Part shown: one piece after another, positions 34,437-43,704 of the stretch
How positions within the stretch are numbered: the first letter of the stretch is position 1
Layout of the letters: every line of letters begins with the position of its first letter
Position numbers and translations under genes: made by a program
From: JALORV01 sp963754065
GTDB taxonomy: Bacteria > Pseudomonadota > Gammaproteobacteria > Burkholderiales > Burkholderiaceae_F
NCBI GenBank assembly: GCA_963754065.1
Contig: CAVWFH010000009.1
Span: 1-64,000 of the forward strand
Reading direction: 5' to 3'
DNA length: 64,000 nucleotides
The notes under the pieces: generated by a model
Told to the model about the DNA's origin: nothing
Database searches by the model: none
What the model saw: only the letters and a program-made list of their open reading frames with translations

Positions 34437-34446
34437 GCGCCGCGCA

Positions 34447-34854
34447 GTGCAGGCGATCGACTACATCCAGCGGCACGGCTTCAAGCGCTGGTACGAGCGG
34501 CAACTGGTCGAAAGCCACGCCTACCTCGCACTCGGCTTCGTCGCGCTGATCCTGATGTTGTCGGGCTTCGAAGTGATGAGCGAGATGAAGTCAGGCCTCG
34601 GCTATCTCTCGATACTCGGGATGGCCGCCCTCGGAGGGGTGCTGATGCTGGTGGCATGGCGCCGGTTCAACGTGCTGCTCGCGCGCGCCGAGCGTTTCGC
34701 CGAAGGGGCGACCTGCCCGACCTGCAACGAGTGGGGCAAGTTTCGCGTGCTGGGGCAGGAGTCCGCGCCCGAGGACGACCCCCCGGAAGCCGGCCGCCCA
34801 CGCTGGCTGCGCGTGCGCTGCGCGAAGTGCGGGGGGGAGTGGAAGATCAGCTAG
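34447..34854 (+). CDS. small membrane protein with C-terminal zinc-ribbon
   Basis: A 135-residue protein with two membrane helices (about 25-43 and 53-71) and a cytoplasmic C-terminal domain carrying CPTC and, 40 residues later, CAKC: a four-Cys zinc-ribbon pattern. The GTG start lies ten bases after the ANTAR regulator's stop, so the three genes from 29214 probably form one operon. No family name is known to me. It could be an accessory of the kinase pathway. Its stop codon is directly followed by repeat copy 2. Confidence 0.7.
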   Translation: MQAIDYIQRHGFKRWYERQLVESHAYLALGFVALILMLSGFEVMSEMKSGLGYLSILGMAALGGVLMLVAWRRFNVLLARAERFAEGATCPTCNEWGKFRVLGQESAPEDDPPEAGRPRWLRVRCAKCGGEWKIS

Positions 34855-35035
34855 GCGCTCCTCGTGTACGCGAGCCCTACGGGCTCGCACGTGCACTCGT
34901 CGCGGCACGTCAGTCGCTTCGCGACTTCCGCTCAAGACTGGTTTGTCGGCCGCTCCGGAGCGCAGCCGACTAACCCGTCATTTTCGATCCGAGTGCACGT
35001 GCGACGCGCTTTGCGCGTCGCGTACACGAGGATCG
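34855..35035. repeat. dispersed inverted-repeat element, copy 2 (short form)
   Basis: A 181-base copy of the element. Terminal inverted repeats are at about 34860-34901 and 34990-35029. Each contains the flanks GTGTACGCGA and TCGCACGTGCAC around a hairpin, but the stems differ: GAGCCC/GGGCTC on the left and ACGCGC/GCGCGT on the right. The centre is cut down to a single palindromic remnant GTCGGCCGCTCCGGAGCG followed by CAGCCGAC. The left end abuts the stop codon of the zinc-ribbon gene. The right end is translated on the minus strand as the tail of the kinase gene that ends at 34978. Confidence 0.8.
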
Positions 35036-36288
35036 CTCTCCCAGAGGGTGAAAAAAAACGTCGCCCCATGCCCCGGATTCGGCGCGGGCACAGCCTCGGC
35101 CCAGATGCGGCCACCGTGGCGGTGGATGATCTTCTGCACGGTGGCCAGCCCGACGCCGGTACCCGGGAATTCGTTGGCGCTGTGGAAGCGCTGGAACAGG
35201 CCGAACAGCTTCTCGGCGAAGCGCATGTCGAAGCCGGCGCCGTTGTCCTTCACGAAATAGGTGCGCACGCCGGACTCGTCGCGCGCACCGAACTCGATGC
35301 GCGCCTGCGGGCCGCGGGCAGTGAACTTCCAGGCGTTCCCGAGCAGGTTCTGGAGCACCAGTCGCAGCAGCGTGCTGTCGCCGTCGGCGCGCAGGTCGGG
35401 TGCAAGCACAAACTCGACCGCCCGCGCGTGATCCTGGGCGCGCAGGTCGTCGACCAGTTCGCGTGCAAGCTGCGAAAGATCGACGCGTTCGCGTGCCAGC
35501 TCCCGACTCGTCATGCGCGACAGCGACAGCAAGGTCTCGATCATGGAGTTCATGCGCTGACTGGCGGCCACGATGCGGCGCAGATGATCGCGACCCAGGT
35601 CATCGAGTGGCTTGCCGCGGTCCCCGTAGTCCTCGAGCACGATGGTGGCAAAGCCGTCGACGACGCGCAGCGGTGCGCGCAGATCATGCGATACGGAGTA
35701 CGAAAAGCTGTCGAGTTCGCGCAGCGCATGGTCGAGTCCCGCCGAGCGCTCGGCAAGCTGGCGATTGCGCTGTTCCAGATCGGACTGAAGCTGGGTGAAC
35801 GCCTCGGGGCGCGCGCCCGCGCCTGCCAGCAGCGGCGTGAGGTCATGGGCGGCTCCGGCGTAACCCAGGAACTTGCCTGTGCCCGAAAACATCGGTGCGG
35901 CGGACAGAGCAATGACGCGCTGCGGACGTCCATCCTCCGACCCGATCTCGATGCGGACGTCAAAGTACGGGGCATGCGCATCAACGGCCGCACTCAGTAC
36001 CGGAGGGGCGCTCATTCCGGGCCACAGTTCCCATGGCCGACGTCCCACCAAGGCGGTGCAGTCGAACCAGTCGATGGAGCGATGGCTGCGTTCGACCTCG
36101 ACCACGACACCGCGGGCATCCGTGCGCCAGGACCAGGCGGCCGACGCAGCCAACGTCTGCCGCATGGCACTGAGTTCGCGGCGCGCACGCAGTTGCTGCG
36201 ACAGCACGACGCCCGTCAGCGCGATCAGGGCGCCGACTGAAGCGGCACCCAGCAACCAGGCCGCCGCCACTCCGATGTGCGGTCCCAT
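34978..36288 (-). CDS. PAS-containing sensor histidine kinase with repeat-derived tail
   Basis: A 436-residue membrane-anchored kinase: one N-terminal helix (about 8-31), a PAS-like domain (45-155), a coiled linker, a HisKA domain with His201 (SVSHDLRAPLRVVDGF) and an ATPase domain (N-box LLGNAWKFT, G1 KDNGAGFDM, G2 GTGVGLATVQKIIHRHGG). This output module resembles that of bacteriophytochrome-type kinases. The catalytic domain ends at GATFFFTLWE; the last 18 residues (DPRVRDAQSASHVHSDRK) are encoded by the right arm of repeat copy 2, which evidently replaced the original stop. The start at 36288 gives a proper membrane anchor. No partner regulator is adjacent on this strand; it is divergent from the hybrid kinase at 36615. 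Confidence 0.88.
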   Translation of the reverse strand: MGPHIGVAAAWLLGAASVGALIALTGVVLSQQLRARRELSAMRQTLAASAAWSWRTDARGVVVEVERSHRSIDWFDCTALVGRRPWELWPGMSAPPVLSAAVDAHAPYFDVRIEIGSEDGRPQRVIALSAAPMFSGTGKFLGYAGAAHDLTPLLAGAGARPEAFTQLQSDLEQRNRQLAERSAGLDHALRELDSFSYSVSHDLRAPLRVVDGFATIVLEDYGDRGKPLDDLGRDHLRRIVAASQRMNSMIETLLSLSRMTSRELARERVDLSQLARELVDDLRAQDHARAVEFVLAPDLRADGDSTLLRLVLQNLLGNAWKFTARGPQARIEFGARDESGVRTYFVKDNGAGFDMRFAEKLFGLFQRFHSANEFPGTGVGLATVQKIIHRHGGRIWAEAVPAPNPGHGATFFFTLWESDPRVRDAQSASHVHSDRK

Positions 36289-36614
36289 CAGGGTCGAGGT
36301 CGAGGCAGTCGTCGCCGTCGTTGCGGCTGCGCCGGCGACGAGCGCGGCGGCTTGTCGTGCGAAACCGGCACCCCGGGAGCGTGCGAGTGCCCGCTCGCAT
36401 GAAAGCGCGCGTCCATCCGAGCAAGCCCTATGACTGTGTGCATTCCCCACCGAGTGCGATTGTGCAGCAACGCGGGTGCCGGCGCGAGTACGGAGCGCGG
36501 CCTGTCTGGCGTCCGAAATGCGCTTGGACGGGACGGCTTTTCGAGGCGTCGTCCACTGCATTCCAGACTAGCCTGCCGAGACCATCCGACCGGTGCGTCC
36601 GATCGCGCCTTCCC

Positions 36615-39600
36615 ATGCCGCACGTGCAATTCAGTTCCTTGTTGCAGCGACTACGTCGCCCAGCGCCCGCGCGTGACCGCAGCGTCGATGCTGTCGTCGA
36701 GCCGAATGGCGCGCTGACCGGCGACGCCCGCTTTGAACCCATTGCATTACCGGGCGGCCATGCGCGATTCCGTTCGATCGCATTGCCGTTGATCGGTGTG
36801 CTGGTCCTGGTGGCGAGCTGGGCAGTCGGCGTCAGCTACTACTTTCACCAGCGCAGCTCCACTGCATTGTTCGTGGCGGAACAGGCCGCGAAGGCCGAGC
36901 GTGCTGCGGCCATGGTCGAGGCCTCCATCGCCAGCGACTATCGGGCGGTCGAACAGACGGCGCGCGCCATCGCGGAACGATCCGACCTGATGGCAGCGAT
37001 GACGCGCGTCGATGCCGAGGAGGCCGTGCGTCAATGGGCACAACGCTCGCGCCGCCTTGGGGGCGATTCGGCAATCGAGATCTTTGGTCAGCGCGGCGAC
37101 CTGATCGAGCGGATCGGGGATGCGGACAACTTCCGCCTCGCCGAACAATCCGACGCCGATGATGTGCGGCGGGCCGTCGCCGGCGAGGACACGCTTGCCG
37201 TCGTCGAACGACTCCAGGGCCTGACACTGCGGGCCGTGGTCCCGGTTCGGTCGGGCAGCCGCATTGTCGGCGCTGTAGCCGCTGAGCGCCTGGTCGATGC
37301 CGCCTACATCGGCGAACTCGCTACCCGCCTCGGGCTGGACATCGGTCTGGTTGCACGCGGACGCGTACTTGTCGGCACCGCGCACGCCGACGATCAGCGC
37401 TGGCTTGAAAAGATTGCCTCCCGGCTGGCCAACGGCACCGCCGGCCCGATCGCGCTCGACGGCACGTTGGATGTGGCCCTCCGGCCGCTGTCGCTTTCGC
37501 GCGAGCCGATCGCGGTCGCCGTGCTGATGCCGAACGCGCAGGCGTATACGAGTTTGAGCGGATCGCTGAATGCGTTCGTGACGGTCGTGCTGTTCACGAT
37601 CTTCGCCACCATCGTGGCCGGTATTTACCTGACGCGTTACCTGATTCACCCGGTGAAGGCGCTCACCGAGCGTGCCGAAGAGCTGTCGCTGCGATTCGCC
37701 GGCCGGCGGGCGACGCGGCGCGGCGATGAACTCGATTCGCTGGTCGGCTCCTTTGAGGCCATGACGGCGGCGCTGCTGTCACACTCGGACCGGTTGGCGC
37801 GAGCCCACAAGAGCGAACTCCAGAACAGCCTCGAGTTGCAGCACCAATACGCGCAGATGCGATTGCTGCGCGGACTGGCAGCGGCGGCCAACGAGGGTGG
37901 AACCGTTGAAGCGACGCTGGAGCGCGCGCTGCACCAGATCGGCGGCTACCTGGACTGGCCGCTCGGCCGAGTGGCTTTGCAACAGGAAAGCATCGCAGAC
38001 GCCGTGCTGCCGCCGCGATCGATCTGGTTCGTGCGGGACGGCGAACGCTTCGGAACGTTCATCGACGCCAGCAACCGGACGCCGATCGTGCCGTCGCCGG
38101 ACCACCTGATCGGCCGTGCCTATCTCTCAGGGACGCCGCACTGGGTCTCCGATCTGTCGCGCATGTCGAACTGGAACCGGCTGGTCGAGGCGCTCGACAC
38201 CGGGCTGCAGACCGGCATCGTGATCCCGGTAACTGCGCGCGGTCACGTGACCGCGTTCATCGAGTTCTTCTGCGATCACCGCGTCGAGGCTACGAACGAG
38301 CTGCTCGAACTGCTCGAGGCGATCAGCGCGGAGCTTTCGCGCGTGGCCGAACGGCAGCGCGCCGAGCGCGACCTGCGCGATCGCGAACTGGAATCGAGCC
38401 GGCTGGCCATGGTGGCATCGCGCACCGACCAGATGGTGATGATCCTCGACGCCTCGGGGCGCATCGAGTGGGCCAACGATGCGTGTGCACGCTTCTCCGG
38501 ATACTCGCTGCAGGATGTCCGTGGCCGCCTGGCCCATACGCTGCTTCAGGGGCCGCAGACTGACGCCGCGGCGACGACAGCCATCGCCGAGGCCGTCGTG
38601 CGCGGCGAGCCGTGCCGGGTTGAGTTCATCGCCTACACGCGCGACGGCGAGATGCGCGTGCTCGAAGTCGAAGGCCAGCCGCTGCGCGATGACCAGGGGC
38701 GGTACTTCCAGTATGCGTTGATCAGCCCGGACATCACCGAGCGCAAGCGCACCGAGGCGGCGTTGCGCGAAAGCGCCGAGTACTTCCGCGCGCTGTTCGA
38801 TGAATCGCCGGTGGCCGCCAGCATCCAGGCACCCGACTTCCGCATTGTGCGGGCAAACGCCGCGCACACACGCATGCTCGGTTACACGATCGACCAGGTG
38901 ATCGGCAAGGACCCGATGACGTTCTCCCATCCGGAAGACGTCGACTTGGTGCATGCATCGCGCCGCACGCTGAACTCGGCCGAGCGGGGTCCGGTGACCT
39001 TCGAGCGCCGCTTGCTGACCGGTGACGGTCGGACCATCTGGGTACGCGGTCACGCGGTGCGCTTCAGCGATGCCAGCGGCGAGCGCTACACGCTCACCAT
39101 GCTCGAGAACATCACCGAGAGCAAGCACGTCGAAAAAGTGCTGCGCGAAGCGAAGGAAATCGCCGAGTCGGCCAGCCGCGCGAAGTCACAGTTCCTCGCC
39201 AACATGAGCCACGAAATCCGCACGCCGATGAACGGTGTTCTGGGGATGACGGAACTGCTGCTCGGAACCCCACTTTCGGACAAGCAGCGTCGCTTTGCCG
39301 ATGCGGTCTATCGCTCGGGCGAAGCACTGCTGGAAATCATCAACGACATCCTGGATTTCTCGAAGATCGAGGCCGGCAAGCTCGAGCTCGAATCGGTCGA
39401 CTTCAACCTGCGCACGGTAGTCGAGGATGTCTTTGAACTCCTCGCGCCGCGGGCGCACCAGAAGCGGCTCGAGCTGGCATCTCGAATCGAGCCGGCCGTG
39501 CCGACGGTGGTTCGTGGTGATCCGATGCGACTGCGCCAGATCCTGACAAATCTGGTCGGCAATGCCATCAAGTTCACCGAAAGCGGCGAGGTAATCGTCT

Positions 39601-41180
39601 CGGTCGGCGTCGCGGACGCAGCAGCGGGCAACGACGAGCACCGCGTCACCTTCGAGGTGCGCGACAGCGGCATCGGCATGCGGCCCGACGCGCTGGAAAA
39701 GCTCTTCACAGTCTTCATGCAGGCAGACCAGTCGATGTCGCGCCGCTACGGCGGCACCGGACTCGGACTGGCAATCAGCAAGCAGCTGGTCGAACTCATG
39801 GGCGGCCGGATCTCGGCTGAAAGCCGCTTTGGCGAAGGTTCCATGTTCCGATTCGAAGTCCCGCTCGTCGCCGGCGAGGCCGCCGCGGTCCCGCCGCCAG
39901 TCGACACCGGGCGCCTGCGCGGGCGTCGAGTGATTCTGGTCGAGGACAACCCGACGAATCGCAACATTCTCGAGTCTCAGCTTCGCGGTTTCGGCATGGA
40001 CGTTGCCACTGCCGACAACGGCGCAACCGCTCTTGAACTGATGCGGGCGGCGGCGCGGGCCGGTTCACCGTTTGATGCGGCCGTGGTCGACATGAAGATG
40101 CCGATCATGGATGGCCTGACCATGGCCACCGAACTGCGGCGCGATCCCCAACTGGCCGAGATCAGGATGGTGATGCTGACCTCGCTCGGCAGTGGCAACG
40201 AAGCCCGGCTCGCCTACGACAGCGGTATCGAAGCCTACTTGACCAAGCCCGTGCGGCAGGCCGAACTGATCGATGCGCTCGGCCGCGTACTGCAGCATGA
40301 GGAGCCCGCCGTGCCCGCCGCTCTGACGGTGGCGCCTGGCCAGCGTGCGCGCGTGCTGATTGTCGAAGACAACGCAGTCAATCAGGAAGTCGCCCGCGCC
40401 ATGCTGACCGAGCTCGGTTGCTCGATCCGGCTGGCGTCCGATGGACGCGAAGCCCTCGCGGCGTTGCGTGACGAGGCGTTCGACCTCGTCTTCATGGACT
40501 GCCAGATGCCTGAAATGGATGGCTTCGAGGCCGTCCGGCGCTTCCGCGCATCGGCGGCGACCGGATACGCGACACGCGCGGACGTGCCGATCGTTGCTCT
40601 GACTGCGAACGCGCTGGCGGGTGATGCCGAGCGCTGCCTGGAAACCGGCTTCACCGACTACCTTGCAAAGCCGGTGCGGCGCGAACAACTCGACACCGCA
40701 TTGACGCGCTGGATCCGTGAGCCAGTGGTCCAGGCCGACGGCGCGCAGGAAGCAGCCGCAATGCCTGCGGCGGAGGCTTCCGTGCCGGCCGCCCTCGATG
40801 CCGAGGTGCGCCTGACGATCGACCTGACCGTCATCGAACTGATCCGCGACATGGAACGTCGCGGCGCCAGCCGCCTGCTCGAACGACTCGTCGCTACTTA
40901 CGTCACGACGGCCGCTCGGCTGGTTGCGCAGGCAGCGTATGCATTGAAGTCCGGCGACTGTACCTCGCTCCAGCATGCAGCGCACACGTTGAAGTCGTCC
41001 AGCGCGAATCTGGGTGCAATCGAACTCTCGCGTCGCTTCGGTGCGATCGAACGCCACGCGCGGGCCGGCGCGCTCGAGGCGGCCCGAACGGAGTGGGGTG
41101 AAACTCAGCTCGAGTACGAGCGCGCCGTGCAGGCTTTGCAGGACATCGTTGCCGCTGACGAGGCGGTCGTGACTCACTGA
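36615..41180 (+). CDS. hybrid sensor histidine kinase with two receivers and HPt
   Basis: A 1521-residue membrane hybrid kinase. Order of parts: helix 1 (55-77), a periplasmic sensor domain of about 235 residues resembling a dCACHE/CHASE fold, helix 2 (316-338), HAMP (ending about 395), a GAF-like domain (420-580), two PAS domains (600-715 and 722-840), HisKA with His near 865 (MSHEIRTPMNGVLGM), ATPase (GTGLGLAISKQLVELMGG), receiver 1 (VVDMKMPIMDG, Asp near 1158), receiver 2 (FMDCQMPEMDG, Asp near 1294) and HPt (HAAHTLKSSSANLGA, His near 1456). It thus contains a full BarA-like phosphorelay. The ATG at 36615 is chosen because similarity to real domains begins after it. It ends seven bases before the GGDEF-EAL gene. 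Confidence 0.92.
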   Translation: MPHVQFSSLLQRLRRPAPARDRSVDAVVEPNGALTGDARFEPIALPGGHARFRSIALPLIGVLVLVASWAVGVSYYFHQRSSTALFVAEQAAKAERAAAMVEASIASDYRAVEQTARAIAERSDLMAAMTRVDAEEAVRQWAQRSRRLGGDSAIEIFGQRGDLIERIGDADNFRLAEQSDADDVRRAVAGEDTLAVVERLQGLTLRAVVPVRSGSRIVGAVAAERLVDAAYIGELATRLGLDIGLVARGRVLVGTAHADDQRWLEKIASRLANGTAGPIALDGTLDVALRPLSLSREPIAVAVLMPNAQAYTSLSGSLNAFVTVVLFTIFATIVAGIYLTRYLIHPVKALTERAEELSLRFAGRRATRRGDELDSLVGSFEAMTAALLSHSDRLARAHKSELQNSLELQHQYAQMRLLRGLAAAANEGGTVEATLERALHQIGGYLDWPLGRVALQQESIADAVLPPRSIWFVRDGERFGTFIDASNRTPIVPSPDHLIGRAYLSGTPHWVSDLSRMSNWNRLVEALDTGLQTGIVIPVTARGHVTAFIEFFCDHRVEATNELLELLEAISAELSRVAERQRAERDLRDRELESSRLAMVASRTDQMVMILDASGRIEWANDACARFSGYSLQDVRGRLAHTLLQGPQTDAAATTAIAEAVVRGEPCRVEFIAYTRDGEMRVLEVEGQPLRDDQGRYFQYALISPDITERKRTEAALRESAEYFRALFDESPVAASIQAPDFRIVRANAAHTRMLGYTIDQVIGKDPMTFSHPEDVDLVHASRRTLNSAERGPVTFERRLLTGDGRTIWVRGHAVRFSDASGERYTLTMLENITESKHVEKVLREAKEIAESASRAKSQFLANMSHEIRTPMNGVLGMTELLLGTPLSDKQRRFADAVYRSGEALLEIINDILDFSKIEAGKLELESVDFNLRTVVEDVFELLAPRAHQKRLELASRIEPAVPTVVRGDPMRLRQILTNLVGNAIKFTESGEVIVSVGVADAAAGNDEHRVTFEVRDSGIGMRPDALEKLFTVFMQADQSMSRRYGGTGLGLAISKQLVELMGGRISAESRFGEGSMFRFEVPLVAGEAAAVPPPVDTGRLRGRRVILVEDNPTNRNILESQLRGFGMDVATADNGATALELMRAAARAGSPFDAAVVDMKMPIMDGLTMATELRRDPQLAEIRMVMLTSLGSGNEARLAYDSGIEAYLTKPVRQAELIDALGRVLQHEEPAVPAALTVAPGQRARVLIVEDNAVNQEVARAMLTELGCSIRLASDGREALAALRDEAFDLVFMDCQMPEMDGFEAVRRFRASAATGYATRADVPIVALTANALAGDAERCLETGFTDYLAKPVRREQLDTALTRWIREPVVQADGAQEAAAMPAAEASVPAALDAEVRLTIDLTVIELIRDMERRGASRLLERLVATYVTTAARLVAQAAYALKSGDCTSLQHAAHTLKSSSANLGAIELSRRFGAIERHARAGALEAARTEWGETQLEYERAVQALQDIVAADEAVVTH

Positions 41181-41196
41181 GGATGAAGTGCGAGTA

Positions 41197-43704
41197 ATGA
41201 ACAACGAAGCTCCACGAACGGGCAAGCGCGCCGAGGAGCCACGCGAAAATGGCGCGGCCGAACGCGCCGACCTGGTGCTGCTGGTCGATGACGATCCGGT
41301 GGCGCGGCTCTTGACCGCCTCTGCGCTGGCCGAACGGCAGTGGCGCGTAATCGAGGCCGATGGTGGCGCCAGTGCGCTGGAGCTCTACGCGAACAACCAG
41401 CCGGATGTTGTCGTGCTGGACGCGCTCATGCCGGATATCGATGGCTTCATCACCTGCGAACGCCTGCGACGGCTCGCCGGCGGCGAGCACGTGCCGATCC
41501 TGATGCTGACCGGGCTCGACGACGAGACATCGATTGCGCGTGCCTATGAGGCCGGCGCGACCGACTTCTTCGTCAAGAGCACGACGCAGTGGACGCTGCT
41601 GTCGGAGCGTCTGCGTTACATGATCCGGGCCTCGCGCATGCGCGAGGAACTGGCCGAAAGCCGCGCGAAGCTCTCCAAGGCGCAGCGCATCGCGCGACTC
41701 GGCAGCTGGGAGTGGGACATCGGTGCGCGCTGGGTCAAGCTGTCGGAAGAGTGCTTCGCCATCGCCGGACTGCCGCAGCAGGAGGACGGGCTGGCGGACT
41801 GGTTCGTCTGGTCGCGCGTGGTCGAGGACGAGCGCGCACGCATCGAGATGCTGTTCCGCGAGGCGCTGGCCGGCAGCGGTCAGATGAACTTCGAGTGCCG
41901 AATTGCGCGGCCAACCGGGCAGGTGAAGGTCGTGCAGATCGAGGGCGAGGTCGACCGCGACGAGGCCGGCCGCGCCAAGGCCGTGCATGGCGTCATCCAG
42001 GACATTACCGAGCGCAAGCAGGCCGAGGACCAGATCCGCCAGCTGGCGAACTACGACAGTCTTACCGGCCTGCCAAACCGCCGGTTCTTCCGCGACCAGT
42101 TCCAGGCCGCGCTCGAACGCGCACGGTCCAGCGGCTCGGCGGTCGGCGTGCTCTTCATCGACCTCGATCGCTTCAAGCAGATCAACGACACGCTCGGGCA
42201 TCAGGTCGGCGACCAGCTGCTGCGCGAAGTCGCCAAACGCCTGTACCAGTGCGTGCGTGAGAACGATACGGTCGCGCGCGGAGCGGAGGCGACGGGCGCA
42301 TTGCGCAATGGTCGGCCGCCGAGCATCGGATCGGCAACGCGCAGCCTGGCGGCGGGGTCGCAGACCGCACCGGCCGCCGGCGCGTCCGGCGGCACGACCA
42401 ACAGCGTCGCGCGACTCGGCGGCGATGAGTTCACGATCCTCCTGACGGACCTCGCCGAGCCGGGCGCGATCGAAGCGGTCGCGCTGCGACTGCTCGAGAC
42501 CATGCGCCGGCCGTTCTCGTTTTCCGGACATGAACTGTTTGTCACCGCGTCGATGGGCGTGGCGACTTATCCCATCGATGGCGGCGATGTCGACACACTG
42601 CTGCGCAAGGCCGACATCGCGATGTACGCAGTCAAGGACAGCGGCCGCAACGGCGTGATGCGCTTCTCGAGCGCGATGAACACTGCCACCGCGGAACGCT
42701 GGCGGCTGGAAACGGCGCTGCACCGCGCGCTCGAGCGCGAGGAGCTGGTTATGTACTACCAGCCCAAGGTCAATGTGATCGATGGCAGCATCGTCGGCGC
42801 CGAGGCCCTGATGCGCTGGAAGCGCGGCGGCGAGCTGGTGCCGCCGGGCGAGTTCATCACCGTGGCCGAAGAGTCCGGCCTGATCGTGCCGATCACCGAA
42901 TGGGCCGTGCGCGAAGTGTGCAAGCAGATGGTGGCCTGGGCCGAAGACGGCATGCCGCCGATGCCGGTGTCGATCAACATTTCCGGTCGCCACATCCAGC
43001 GCGCCAACCTGGTCGAACCCGTGCAGGCCGCGCTGGCCGGTTTCCGGCTCGATGCGCGCCTGCTCGAACTGGAACTGACCGAGACCGTGCTGATGCAGAA
43101 CCTCGGTCACGCCCTGCCCTTGTTGCAGGCACTCAAGGAACTCGGCGTTGCGATCTCCGTGGACGATTTCGGCACCGGCTACTCATCGCTGTCGTATTTG
43201 AAGAAGCTGCCGATCGACACGCTCAAGATCGACCGCTCGTTCGTGCGCGAACTCGAGACCAGCGGTGACAACGCGGCGATCGTCGCGGCCATCATCGCGA
43301 TGAGCAAGAGCCTGAAGCTGCGAGTGGTGGCCGAAGGCGTCGAGACGCAGGGCCAGATGACGCGGCTCTTCGACCAGGGTTGCCAGCTGATGCAGGGGTT
43401 CCTGTTTTCGCCGGCCGTGCCAGGGGGCGATTTTCACGGACTGATCCGCAATGCGGCCGGTCGCCAGCACTGGCGCGTGAATTTCGGTCCGCGCCGTGCG
43501 GCGACGACGCCGCCCGAGGCCATCGATGAGCACTCGAACGGCCGTCACCACGGCACGATCGAGTCCGAGTTCGTCGGACCGCCGCGGCCCCCTGCCGAGG
43601 CGCCGCGCGAGACACTGCGGGCCGTCGTCGACAACGGCGAACACGGTGGGCAGCGCGATCGCGCGCTCAAGTGGGCGACGCGCTTCATCGGCCGCGACGG
43701 CTGA
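41197..43704 (+). CDS. REC-PAS-GGDEF-EAL cyclic di-GMP signalling protein
   Basis: An 835-residue protein with an N-terminal receiver (phosphoacceptor Asp75 in VVVLDALMPDIDGF), a PAS domain (160-280), a GGDEF domain (about 290-460) and an EAL domain (about 475-735), then a disordered tail. The GGDEF motif is intact (RLGGDEF), but 40 to 45 residues rich in Ala, Gly and Ser are inserted just before it, between DTVAR and SVARLGGDEF. No inhibitory RxxD site is seen upstream. The EAL domain has its catalytic motifs (AEALMRW, ELTETVL, DDFGTGYSSL, KIDRSFV, AEGVET), so phosphodiesterase activity is likely. A GTG at 41188 with GAGG upstream is an alternative start. Close coupling to the hybrid kinase suggests that the kinase phosphorylates its receiver. 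The product may feed the two PilZ proteins. Confidence 0.92.
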   Translation: MNNEAPRTGKRAEEPRENGAAERADLVLLVDDDPVARLLTASALAERQWRVIEADGGASALELYANNQPDVVVLDALMPDIDGFITCERLRRLAGGEHVPILMLTGLDDETSIARAYEAGATDFFVKSTTQWTLLSERLRYMIRASRMREELAESRAKLSKAQRIARLGSWEWDIGARWVKLSEECFAIAGLPQQEDGLADWFVWSRVVEDERARIEMLFREALAGSGQMNFECRIARPTGQVKVVQIEGEVDRDEAGRAKAVHGVIQDITERKQAEDQIRQLANYDSLTGLPNRRFFRDQFQAALERARSSGSAVGVLFIDLDRFKQINDTLGHQVGDQLLREVAKRLYQCVRENDTVARGAEATGALRNGRPPSIGSATRSLAAGSQTAPAAGASGGTTNSVARLGGDEFTILLTDLAEPGAIEAVALRLLETMRRPFSFSGHELFVTASMGVATYPIDGGDVDTLLRKADIAMYAVKDSGRNGVMRFSSAMNTATAERWRLETALHRALEREELVMYYQPKVNVIDGSIVGAEALMRWKRGGELVPPGEFITVAEESGLIVPITEWAVREVCKQMVAWAEDGMPPMPVSINISGRHIQRANLVEPVQAALAGFRLDARLLELELTETVLMQNLGHALPLLQALKELGVAISVDDFGTGYSSLSYLKKLPIDTLKIDRSFVRELETSGDNAAIVAAIIAMSKSLKLRVVAEGVETQGQMTRLFDQGCQLMQGFLFSPAVPGGDFHGLIRNAAGRQHWRVNFGPRRAATTPPEAIDEHSNGRHHGTIESEFVGPPRPPAEAPRETLRAVVDNGEHGGQRDRALKWATRFIGRDG

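Noticed and set aside
36321..36614. N-terminal extension of 98 residues for the hybrid kinase
   Set aside because: The sequence is Arg-rich, overlaps the divergent kinase gene and has no domain. The ATG at 36615 precedes the first natural segment.
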